A DNA stretch of 61,881 nt from Ectocarpus siliculosus. Taxonomy: Eukaryota > Sar > Phaeophyceae > Ectocarpales > Ectocarpaceae. This document shows, piece after piece, positions 12,469 to 24,071 of the stretch (its first letter is position 1; the number at the start of each line of letters is the position of its first letter). A program made the translations under genes and the position numbers. Location: positions 383,715 to 445,595 of the forward strand of contig FN649727.1 in assembly GCA_000310025.1 (NCBI GenBank), in the 5' to 3' direction. The notes under the pieces are model-generated. The model was not told the DNA's origin and ran no database searches. It worked only from the letters and a program-made list of their open reading frames with translations.

Positions 12469-12510
12469 TGACTTGGCTTCAGTATGGAAAGTGTCCCCAA
12501 ATGAAGTCAG
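12469..12510 (+). repeat. Half-copy of the palindromic element
   Basis: Carries TGACTTGGCTTCAGTAT and GTGTCCCC, the left arm of the 51261 element. The right arm is reduced to TGAAGTCA. Confidence 0.6.
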
Positions 12511-12948
12511 CAATTTTTTCAAGTATTAAGCTATGTACAGTTTTACCAACAAGGGGACCCGCGGCACGGGAGATTGTGTGCAGCAAGTCAGAGGCCCAGG
12601 AGAGGCAAGCAGGCCCTCACGCAAGCAAGCATGGTAGATCAAGGTTTCCCATGCACGTTTCACGCAGCGGAGCACAGTGATGACCATGGTACGGTAAATA
12701 GGCACTTGAGTGCTGTGTTCCCAAAGAGGGTTAAGGTCGACCAAGAAACCACCTTTACTAGATAGACGCGCGTCGTTGTGCGACCTTGTGACGATCATGG
12801 CGCAGAGCGGCGGCACTAAAATCAAAGCTGACGGCACAAAATCAAAAGCGGAATCCACATCTATGCCTCCAGCTTTCTACAGCGAACGTCTTCGCCGAGT
12901 ACGTATGTATGGCTGCGCTGGGGCCGCTGGTACGCACGTGTAGATGGC

Positions 12949-13146
12949 GGCGCCAAAGAGTTTGAAACGTACGGATGCTACCGTTCGTCGCCCAGGCACG
13001 TAGGCCAGGCACGTAGGATAGACGGTGCCAAGAGTTTGAAACGATACGGATGCTACCGCCCACCGCTCTGGCATGTAGGTAGGTGGCGCCAAGAGTTTGA
13101 AATGATACGGACGCTACCGCTCGCCGCTCTGGCACGTAGGATACCA
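12949..13146 (+). repeat. Minisatellite, three units of about 60-75 bp
   Basis: The phrase CCAAGAGTTTGAAACGATAC (with small variants) recurs at about 12949, 13024 and 13084, each followed by GGATGCTACCG and a CTGGCACGTAGG-like end. Confidence 0.75.
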
Positions 13147-15321
13147 CCCACCACTCTCCGAACGCAACCAGTACTGCTGTACTGCTGTGATGGCTGCAAC
13201 GAGGACGACATGTAAATACTTAATAGTCAAGCAGTCTGACAGCAGAATAGTCGTTTGGGCCCATCGTCCCTCCGAAGAACTACCCACCATGAAAGGGGCA
13301 GATGGCACGGCTACATCTCCTATCTGTGTGCGGTATGTGCATGGTACGACAGTGCGGCATTTACATGCGACAGCAGATATGCCTCTCTTGGAAAGCAGCG
13401 GGTGCACTTGCGTTCCATTGTTCCCTGTGTTTTCCAAACGTTGAGAAATAAAATTGGTGCCTGCGGTTTTGCTGTGGTGCCTTGAGTGCCGATAGTCAAC
13501 TCCCTGCCCCGTCTTGCGCGTATACAGCAGTGTACGGGAGGGCCTCTTGCTTGGTTTCTTCTATTTGCGCTTCGGCTGGGGGGAAACAGCCAAAGTTGAC
13601 CAGACGGCAAAAACGCTTCCGACGTCTCTTTTCCTCTTGAATTGCGGCAAGACTCCTTCCATCGGTCTAGCGGTGAACGAGAGTTGTTTCTGCCGCCTGC
13701 TGCACTCCTCATTCACGATGAAGCGCGGCTAACATGTACAAAACGCCGCAGGAGCCTCTCGGAATCCCCACTGCCGGGGCCAACACTATCTCAAGCCAGA
13801 ATGTGAAAACCTTCCATTGCAACAGAAACTCCGACAGAAGACAAGAGACTACAAGTAAAGAGGGTGCGGAACTTGCGCCACAAGCAGAAAAATATACCAG
13901 AAAGGAACAGAGACATAGGCGGGGACGTTGGAATCAAGAGGAGGATGTTAACACCCTCTGCTCTCTGGGTGTTCAGTCTGTGCCGAGGGGTAGTGCTGCT
14001 GTGCATCGAATAAATTGTTGACAGGGCTGCTGCCGGTTTAGTTGACATGTAAACGAGCCGTTTGACTGAGTCGTATGTATTGGAAAGAGACGCCGTTAGA
14101 GGAAAGAAGATGCACACGGGAGACACCGAGCTTGCCTACACAGCAGCAGCTCTAACCGGTACAAATCCATCATCAGGACCGGAAATACATAGTCGCCGAG
14201 TGAAATGGATTGGCAACCCGACGTCATTATCATGGCCTCCCTGGCCTTTTTTACCTTGGTGGTCTACGGCTGCCATCCAAAAATGGCAGTTAGTGGAATA
14301 CAGACACAACAGCCGTTTGTATTGCTTGTTGTTTGCGCGCATGTTGTTCTCGGCTTTTCACGCGCGGGCCGCTTGACGTTGCGGTGCGCTTTTGGAGACC
14401 TGGTTTGACTACCCCTATCTCCCTACAACCGCGCGCACGCACAAGCCAAAAAAGGAGCTGACGGGTCAGGCGAGGGGGGGCTCACCTGTGTGTAGTGCGA
14501 AAACGTCTTCCGCCTCTGTAGTGGTGGAGAGTCAGGGGGGATTGTGTCCGCCCAAGAATGCGATACGGCGGTGTCGTCTTCGCTGGCATCGCTGCTGCCG
14601 CCCATGATACAGCGGCAGTCCGTCCGGGGCAGTAGGCAGCTATCTCCCACACCCCCACCGCCGCGATTTGATTGCCCTTCCGCCCTTGAGACGCCCGGTC
14701 CAGCAAAAACCCCTCAGCTATCTCCCCTCCGCCTTGTTTTTCGAATGCCGAATACCCCCCGCGTGCGGCTCGCTGGGGACCAGGTGCGGCAGTAAAAGAG
14801 AGGACAAACAGAATACGGAGTAGGAAATTTGGAGCAGCAAACGGAAGAGAGAGAGAGAGTGCCGCAAAGAGGAGCAGTGCTTGGTCGACTTCCCAGGCGA
14901 TCCCCTTCCCCAACCCAGTGCACGACTCCCGCAGGTCGATTCAAGAACCTTTGCAGCCTCGCCCTCGACCGGGGTCTAGATAGAGCTCGCTCACGATGCG
15001 GCTAACGGCAGCCTCTCCGTGGCGGTTGTTTGTCTTGGGCACACAAGGCTACAAGGCTGCGTGTGAAATGCCGACATAGAGTGGAAACCCAAGAATAGGC
15101 GTTTTTTCAGTGCGGGCGAGCGCAGGTTTCCTCTGACGGAGACACCCCCCCCCCCCGCCCCTGTAGGTATAGCGCAGCACAGCAATTGATCGTGTTGTCG
15201 TGGACTTGTCACTTTGCTTGGCACTCTCTGACAAGTTCAATTTTGGGACGGACGCCGGGCAGCAGGCGCCACCACCTCCCAGCAGGGACAGCTAACAGGA
15301 ATTGGCGCCCTCTAGTTTTAG

Positions 15322-18300
15322 ATGCTGGAGAGCACGGTGCTTCACCAGAGCCGCACTGGGCCGAGAGGGCAACCTAACGATGTGGTCGGGATCAACTGGA
15401 AGGCACCCACCAGGTCTCACCCCAGCCCTTCGCTGGTGGTGACTTGCGCACACCAAGTCGTGGTCTACAAGGTAAGCCCCGCCTTGGCTTTAGCTTCGCA
15501 GTCGGTCGTCGCGACGACGTGCCATCCGGAACGGTGCCCACTAAGGTCCAAAAGTGGCCACTCACACACACCTCCGGTTGCTTGCTATCTCGTCCTGCCG
15601 TCTTGTTTTCAGTGGTTTGAGAGAGACGGGAGAGGGGTATGTCTCCCAGAGGAAGACATGTTTTTTGAAGCCCGTCTCTCACAGACACCCCTCCCGAGCG
15701 AAGCAACAGATGGCGAATCGGCAGGCAACAAGTGTGCACAACACCGGCTCACGCCCGCCTGCGGGTCGCCCCTGCTGATCTCTTATTTTGAAAATTCAAG
15801 TTTGGGCCTTGCTCTCTGTGCGAACCTGAACCACGCACACCGGACGTGCCCTCCCTCTTGTTGCTGCTGTTCCAGCCGGGCGAGGAGCGAAGAACACACC
15901 AGTGGTCCTTCAAGCCCTCGGCGGCGACCGTGCTCTCGCACCCGGCGGTGTTCCTGCCGTCGCGCTCGCGATACGTCGGCGTGCAGCAGGGCTCCACCCT
16001 GGTTAGCTGGCGGGAGAGCGAGCAGGATGTCAAGCACCCACTCTCTTCGCAGGTATTGTAACGAACGAAACATGTACAAAGTACAAAAGGCCTGACTGCC
16101 ATTGATGAGAGACCATCCAGGTGAAATCATTCTGCTTGCTTTGCACGGCGGCAGTGAGAGGCGCCATCATGCCACAAAAATTAGAAACGCGTTTGAAGGC
16201 CAGTGCTCCCCCCGCATGGTGGGTATCATGTATGATGGTACTCCCGGTGTCTTTGCTCCTGCTACAGTACTCTGTCGCGAATACATTAATACCGAATCGG
16301 CCTAAAATAGTAGCCAGTCCACTGCTGCTGCTGTGGCATGTGATAATCTACGGCACTACAACGTACTGCTGTATCCTCCAACTACCGACCGTGCCGTGTT
16401 TGCGAGAGAGGTGGTGGTAGAATGGCCGTAAGCGCCTCTAGACTGATATACCGTGGTATATTATCTCTGTCTGTCTCTGGCTCATCCTGGTCTTCCATGC
16501 TTTTCGGCGATTGCAGGGGGCTTTTCGTTGGTGGACACCCCGCAGTGAAAGAATTCGCAGTCAAGTCTACATAAGTCGGGGACAAGCCGCGAAACATCCC
16601 CTACTGACGAACTGCTCTGCCTATCTACATCATCATTAGAGTACGCGCCCTCAACACACTTGCGACCTTGGTGCAGAGTATGCAGAGTAATTGATAATAA
16701 GAGGGTTCAAACGAGGGTTCAAACGTTCTTCGTAACAAAAAAAAACTCTCTTGGACTCTTTTCTATGGGTAGCGATGGATTCGGTATGTCACTTAAAAAA
16801 ATATATTTTTGTATATATTAAAACTTCAGTATAACGTTGGTTTCCCCACAGTGGATGTCAGGAGGGAGCCTACGGGCAAAGAAGAGTGTCTTTCGTGGGG
16901 TGGCGCGTGCTGCCATATGCTACCTACCATTGGCGCCCACCCCGTGGTTCGTGGCGACCGCTTGGGAACAGGAGGAAATCAAAGTCGAATCTTGCCGATC
17001 GTTTGCAAACACCCTGCTCTGCTGTAGGCGCAACAAACAAAGCACGTTGATGTGGATACATCTCTACCAAAAACGCCTTTTTCCACGAGTTACTGCTGTA
17101 TTTCTGTGCAGATTATCAGCAACTATGCATACCTCGGGTGCTCCTTCTTACTCCCCGCCCCCCCCCCCCCCTCCGCTTTCTACGCTCGCGCGCCAGGCCG
17201 CCGGCCCAATACAAGCGGTCCACGCCTGCCCCCGCCTGGGCGACTACTTCGTGGCCGTTCTGGCCTCAGGAGGCGTCGTCCTCTACCAGGGCGGGCTGCA
17301 GCGCGCGGCGCACTGCGACGCCGCCGCCGGTGGCGGCGGCGGCGGAGGCGACGACAGCGGGGGCTCCGCCGGCGATGCCAGGGCAAAGGCGGTGTGGTCG
17401 GGCGTCCTCGGCGACAGGGTGCTGGTCCTCGAGAACACCGGCGCCGCCACCGACCGCGTCACCACCTTCTCCTTGTCCGCGGGAGGTGTGGGGTCATCGT
17501 CGGTGCGTCGAGACGACGCCTGCGCCGCGGCGGCAGATGTCCCGGCTTCCGTCACCCTAGTGTCTTCGCACATTCTGACGAAACCGTCGAGCGGAGGCGG
17601 GAGCCAGGACGGAGGAAGGGCGGCGGCGACCTCGGCGGCGTTTCTTGGGCGCGATAGCGGCGGGAGCGGGGAAGGGCGCAGCGTGATATCGGTGGCGTGG
17701 CGCACGTCGAGCGGGCCGGTCTGGACGAAGGCGGTGGTCGGCGCCGGCGGGGTGACGGAGGAGTTCGCGCGGCACGCGGGAGGGGAGGTGGTTGCCGGCA
17801 GCCGCCGCGCGACCGAGCACAACGGCAACGGGGTCGTGTCCGTCTCTTCGAGCAACGGCCACGGCACCCCCAAGGCCAAGTCGAAGAAGCCGGCGGGAAA
17901 TCAATCCTCTGTCGGCGAAGGTAGCGGCGCTGCCTGGGCCTGCGTCCCTGCGATTGCCGCGGCGGACGGCGGACGTCTCCTGATCCACAGTGGCTCCGGC
18001 GGGGACGCGAGCCCTCGGCTCGCCGTGTGGGACTCCTCGTACGGCGTGCTCCTCGAGGACGGGGTCGCGCCGGAGTTTTCGAGCGACGGCGGCGGGGGGG
18101 GGTCGGCGTCACGGTCGTCGGGGAGAGCCGTCGGCCTGAAGGTGTCCGGGGACGGCGCCCACCTCGCCATCGCGGCAGCGGGCAAAGTGCTGGTGTGTCC
18201 GCTCCCGGCGCAGGCGGCGGGGACACTGGCTTCTCTGTTGAGGCGAAAGCGTCCCTCCCCCAGCGCTATCGGAGGGAGCACCGTCATCCCCGCCGGGCGT

Positions 18301-20789
18301 GGGTCGAGTTTCCCGTCGATCGACCTCTCCCGCAGCGTCCCGGCGTCGACGCTCCTCGGAAAGACCGGCGCCGTGGAGGCGGGGAAGTGGGAGGCGGCGG
18401 TAGTGGTGCCGTTTCGGGAGGCCGAGGCGGGCGTGATCCGGTCGCTCCGGGAGGCCGCCCGCCGAAAAGACATCGGAGCGTTCGAGCATGTGCTTCGGGA
18501 ACACCTGGGGGCGGGTTCTCGCAGTAGTGACGGCAGGGGGGAGGACGGGCGCAAGAAGAGGCAGCGGGGGGACGGGGGGGGGTTCTCCTCGGCGGTCGTC
18601 GCGTCTGCGGTTGAGCTGTGCCTCGCGAACCCGGACGCGAAGCTCTGGGGAGGCCTTGGGGTGTTGGTGAGGTCGGGCGGGGTGTCCGCGCGGCATCACC
18701 GGGGACTGGTGGCGGAGATCGTCGAGCATGCCTCGCCCGAGCTGCTGGAGGAGGTGAGAGTTAGAGTTTTGTTTGAGATTGTGCTGGTTTAAGGGGGCAT
18801 CGGTGGGTGCTCGCCCTGGGGTTTGCTGATGCGCTGGGAAACGTTTGGGTGTAAACATGGTGTTGTTCGTGCTCTTCTGTGGTGGTGGATGTGCGCTAGG
18901 TTTGGGCTTTGTGTCTTCCCCTGTGAAGGGAAGGGCTGTTTTCCGCTCGACGTGTGCACCCCTGGGACGTGAACGTTGTGGAAGTATGCTTGAAAAACAC
19001 GGCGGTAACAGACCTCGTGTTAACTCTCACTTGTTACCAGGCGGCCGTGGCGGTTATCGTGAACCGCCAGAGTAGACAACACCCAGACGGCAGCGTCTTA
19101 CTCCCCCTGTGTCTCTCGTCCCCTCTTGGCTTTCCAAGGTCATGCTCCACGTCCCCGATCTCCCGGAGGTAGATGCGGTGCGAATTCTCCGGCACTTCCT
19201 CTCACAAGCTGCGACGCTGGCTGAGGCTTCCAGCGATCCCGCAGCGGCGGAAGTAGCGGCGGCGGTGGTGCCCGTGGTTCCCAACGAGGAGAGCGGGGGG
19301 GCTCCTCCGGCCAAAAGAGCTAGAGGCGGCAACGGCGGCGGAACCGCGAGCGCGGGGGGTTCGCCGGACGTCGCGAACGGCGGGGGGGGGGTAGTGGTTT
19401 CGGTGCTAAGCCCGTCGGAGAAACGCGGCGTGAAGGTAAAGGGTGCCGGTGGCGATGTTGTCGTCAAGGCGGGGAAGAAGATGAAGAAGGTGGGGGGTGT
19501 CAAAGTGGCGGCGGCAGGCGAGGACGGCAACGGCGCCGTCATCCACGAGAACGCTAACGCTAACGCTAACGGCGACGGCAAGACGATTACGACCAACAGT
19601 GGCCATCTCTCCAACGGCCACGCCGCCGCTCACGACGACGGGGGGACTTCCAGCGACAGCGGCGGCGGTTCCGACGCGGGGGGTACGCAGATGGTGGTGG
19701 TCGCGGGGGGAGGGGAGAAGGGCACTGGAGCTGCTGCCACGAAGGGCCAGAAAGAAACGGGCAGCAAGAAGAAGGCGGGAGGCCCACGGGCGGCGGCGGC
19801 GGCGGCAGCCTCGCGGGCGGAGAGAGGGGTGCGAGTAGCGCTGACCCTGCCGCACAACGAGGCGTTCTTGAGGTCGGCGCTGGCGGAGCTCAGTCACGGC
19901 GAGGTGGTGGTCGTGTTGAAGGTTAGTTTTGGCGACCTCCTCGTCGTAGGTGTGTATTCTACCATGGCGTTTTGTTTGTACGCGCGGGCGGGCCATACTA
20001 TTTCTGTTTTTCTGGTGAGCAAGGTGAGGCGTTTTTTGCACGTGATTTTGGAAATATGTAGCTGTAGATTGCCGTGGGATGGGCGAAAGGCCTATTTCTG
20101 GAAGGTATAGAAGGCCGGAGCTTCAAGAGGGCAGGATCCCTTGGATAGGTGGGCGATTATTACCACACATGCACTGAGAACCAGGGTGGTTTTGGTATCT
20201 CTCTGAACAAATACACCCTGGTAGTTCTGTTCTTGCGGCCGGCGATAAATTCTAACGGCGGATTTCACGCAGGCCCGCCAATCGTCTCCCAACGTAATGC
20301 TCATTCTCTCGATGCTCTTCACCGGATAATCTCTTCTCTCGTTCATCGCTGCCTACCTTACTTCCCTGACCGCGGCATCGAACCGGACCCCCCCCCCCCC
20401 CTTCACAGATCCTCACCCGCCTCCTGGTTGAAGGAAAGACCCTGGAAACCGGCGCCAAGCCTCGAGGACAAAACGCCGCGTTGGTGGCCCGCGGGCTACC
20501 CCCGGCCCGTACGGAGTCAGTCTTGACGTGGGCATGCGCGGTGCTAGACTCCCACTTCACCCGGCTCGCGATAGGGGGTGCCGCGGATGGGGATCTCGTG
20601 GGGACCCTGAAGGCCCTGAAGAGGGCCGCCAGGGTGGAGGCGGGGTGCTGCGAGCTCTTGTCCCAGGTGCGGTCTCTTGTGGACGAGGTCGGAAGGCGAC
20701 ACGCGGCGGCGGCGGCGGCGGCGGCTTCGCGGAGAAGGCCGTCGTCGTCCTCCCGCGAGCTCTTCAGCCTCCGCGTGTTGACCTTCTAG
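15322..20789 (+). CDS. NOL11-like nucleolar protein (t-UTP class, pre-rRNA transcription/processing)
   Basis: NOL11 works in the nucleolus with the t-UTP part of the small-subunit processome, linking rDNA transcription to early 18S processing (family knowledge). Exons: 15322-15471, 15876-16052, 17197-18753, 19139-19921, 20409-20789, all phase 0, 1,015 codons plus TAG. The N-terminal propeller-like part has LVVTCAHQVVVYK, then QWSFKPSAATVLSHPA and GDYFVAVLASGGVVLYQ, in the order of the animal protein. The C-terminal helical part has HVPDLPEVDAVRILRHFLS and finishes with ELFSLRVLTF, resembling the end of animal NOL11 as I remember it. The third and fourth exons are longer than expected because of Gly/Ala/Ser-rich inserts and a Lys-rich stretch near 19430-19500. 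ATG 15322 follows tctagttttag, which could itself be an acceptor, so an upstream exon is possible. It is divergent from the gelsolin-type gene and convergent with the kinase/PP2C gene. Confidence 0.8.
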
Positions 20790-23700
20790 TAGCTAGCTGC
20801 TTCTCTGTTGTGGTGGTGGTGTTTGTCCCCCGGGATCTGTGACAAGGGGCATTAGGGTCGTGCGAGGGTCGTTGTGGGTTCTTCCTCTTGTTTGTCTAGC
20901 CCTACAGTAGGTTTTCCCGGGAGTAAACGGGGCATGGGATAAGAGTGCGAGGGTCAAGCTTTCGAGATCGAGCTGCTGTTGTGAGTTGAGTGGGGACTTG
21001 TTCGGAGTCGTCTCTTGCGATAGGGCGACTCGGGAACAGCAAGTTCGCGGAGGACACGAGCGCAGAATAGACACCACGTCCATCTCCGTGATGGCCGTGC
21101 TTCCGAAGTGTTGTCGATTGTTTTTCGATTATCCTGACATTGGTATCTTCGGGTCAAGGTGATTGTGGTCCCGATGTGTGGAGAAGAGTCTGTTTCCGCA
21201 TGAGCGCTGGTGATGGTCTTACGGGAGAGGGCAAGATGCCCATCTGGGCGACTCTCCTCTTTAGTGATTGAAGTCGTGGTAACTCCTTGCCTGTGTGGGG
21301 GGTGGCGGTGGCGGGAGGGTAGAAATTTCCGTGGAAACGCCATGGAATGTTCCACAGAAAAGGGTGGAGGGACTGCTGGCTGGATTGCTTCGTTTTCTGT
21401 GTGCCGCATGCGGTGGGGGGTATCGAGCGGTGTGCTTTTGGGGGTGTGACGGGTGCGATTATGACGTCGCAGCTTTTTGTTGGGAGTGTTTGAAAGAATG
21501 CTGTATCACCGCGATGATTGCGCTTGTCGGTGCGGCTGGTGTTTTTTATTGTTTTTCCATCGGGGGGCGGGTTCATTTGCATGATGGGTTTACGGAAACA
21601 GCTGAGCTATTAGTCTAAGACTTGGGGACAACGGGTACCCCCCTCCCCTCCCCTTTGACACTCTCAGACGCCTCCAAAATGTGTGATTGTTATGGCTGTC
21701 GTCGGTGAGAGTGAGGCTAGGAGATCGAACCTCATCTTTCTTCCACATTTTATCTCCTTCGAGCATCTAGTTACTAGTAAGGAGAGGTCTCCTACGCACT
21801 ACACGTTTGTCATTGGTTCTTGCCGTACGTTGGTTCGCCGATGACGTCATTAGTGCGCTGTTGGGTGGTGATGCTTTGAATTTTATTGTTGTCCTTTCTG
21901 TGACGCGACATAGGATATTGATGTGGGGCGTTCATTGCATGTGTGTTGAGTGACGGTTGGAAGCGCAGCCTAGTGACGAGCCGCTTAGGGTTTCGAAATG
22001 AAACAGATGAATCTGAAACACGCCTACTTTCTTCATTGTTGCCAAGCTGGGAACACCGTACACGTCAAGCGTCCCTAATATTTTTCCATATTTAGGCCGT
22101 ACCGTTGTATTGGATTAGACACACACATGTAGTCAGAGGAGTGCCTTGCGTACGTCAAGGACATTCAATTCGAGTCTGACACGGGACAGGGGACCATCCA
22201 ACGGGGGCTTCCATGTACCTAAAGGCACGCACAAACAAAAGAACACCCGCTGCCTGCCATCGTTAAGCCTTCTCCGCATATCTGTGTGCTTTCCTCGAGA
22301 TAAATAGAAGGCGAACGGGGACTTCCAGCCGCGGTTTGGTCGCGATGCCTCCCTCCCCCCTCTAGGCTCGCTCCAAGAAACGAGTCTTCTTGTCAGTCAT
22401 CTTGTTGCTCTCTCCGTTTTTTTTTTTTTTCCTAACGCACTGGTAACACATGCATTAGACTACTTATCTTGCTTTGACAGCGACAGGCACACACACGCCC
22501 CCCCAAAATAATAGCGGCTCATCACACGTACAACCTCGCTAGCCACACGCCGGACCATTTACGCGAATGAATGTCCCGCGTTTTGTTATTTTTTTCGTTG
22601 CCTTCTCTGTTGTTGTGCTGCGCGCGAGCCGTGTATTTTTTCGTTTCGAAGTTGCAACCCCGTTGTTCCACCGTACATTGAATTTTCGACTCTTGTTTCT
22701 ATCATGGAGAAACGGACCCTAATCCCTACGCAACACGTACACCAGCAGTCTACAACGCCTATTCCTCACGAGCATTCAGACTCTTAGAATCGCAGTCTTG
22801 AGCATTTAGCAATCGAAATCATCAGCCGAAATCAAACCAGTAGTGGTCTAAGTCAGTCCTAAGGCTAATGTTTTTCTGACGGTGTAATTCGCCTGGCGAG
22901 CGTTTAAATGAAACATGAACCTATCCTGTATCCGTGTGTGTGCCCTGCAGGTACGGTAAAAACAATGCAATAAAAACACAACCCAGGCACAAAGACAAAT
23001 AAGTTGCAACTGCGACAATAATGCAGTCCCGTTGCAGGCTAGGACGACTCTATCTTACCACGTAGTATTGAGCACAGCTAGCTACAACGGTGTGACACAG
23101 ACACATATTACGCATACTACACGCGTTTGCACTTCCGCAGAGAGAGTAAAAAAATCGCACGTGGTTAGACTACACCTTGGCGTGCACAAACATCCTGGCA
23201 CAAAACAAAACAATACACTGTATGATATAGTCTAGGACACTGGAGACCTTTCTTCAAGGGTCGGAGCGTGGCGACAGGAGGTGGTTTCGGGTTGCTGTCT
23301 TACAAAAACAGACACAAAACACATCATGAATCCACGCTTCCAACCGCCCTCCTCAGGATTCACAGCGCAGACAGACGAGTGGCTATTGCACCGAACATAT
23401 CTTTTTGCTCCCATCTCATCCCCTACCAAACACACTGCGCGGTGGAGATTGAAACGTCATACTTGTATGCATTTCGCGCGGAATTTCCGCGGGTTTTCAT
23501 CGCGAGCGAAACGTGGTGTAACCCTCACGCCATGCGAACCAAAATGTACAAATTGAGGGTCTTCGCACGCAGGGCGAAGCCGCACGAAAACGGGGTCAGA
23601 GATACGACTTAACGCGGTGAAATAATCCCCCTCAAAGAAGATGAAACAACAACAACATCAACAACATGGCCGCAACACACAAATACTAGGCTTTCCCACC

Positions 23701-24071
23701 ATCACGCAAGCACCAAAACAGCAACCATCACCGGTGAAGATATTTACAGACACAGCCACCCACGGGCCGAAGAAGCACGTCACGGCCACGCGGACGGGGC
23801 CGAGATAAAAAACGAAACGCAAGACATTCTCTCTCTACAAAACCTTCTTCTAAACCACCGCACAGCACGATTTCTCTCGTGAGATTAACAAACCAAGTAT
23901 TGTTCTTATCCACGCGTTGACACGCGTGTCTTTGGTCAGCTGTCCCTTCAGCCAAAAAGAAGTTTGCATGAGAAGTCGCCTCAAGGATCCACTCACTACC
24001 ATGTCAACAACTACTGGCGCGAAGACCAACCACACGCTAGTGGCGCCCAAGACCAACCACACGCCGTTCTA
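20790..24071. other. Convergent 3' region, no gene recognised
   Basis: It lies between the stops of the NOL11-like gene (plus) and the kinase/PP2C gene (minus) and probably holds two long 3' UTRs. The 21620-23030 part has no substantial open frame. Poly-T runs occur near 22419-22433 and 22587-22595. I see nothing else. Confidence 0.6.

Larger units (their letters stand above)
11760..15321. other. Intergenic region between divergent gelsolin-type and NOL11-like genes
   Basis: No coding exon could be supported. It should contain the first exon(s) and promoter of the gelsolin-type gene and the NOL11-like promoter. It holds a palindrome half-copy (12469-12510) and a tandem repeat (12949-13146). 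Open frames here have no recognisable motif. Confidence 0.6.

Noticed and set aside
12949-13146. CRISPR-like array
   Set aside because: Only three units with no spacer variability; an ordinary minisatellite in a eukaryotic genome.
17552-18226. Long antisense frames under the NOL11-like third exon
   Set aside because: Arg/Pro-rich shadows of a GC-rich coding exon on the other strand.
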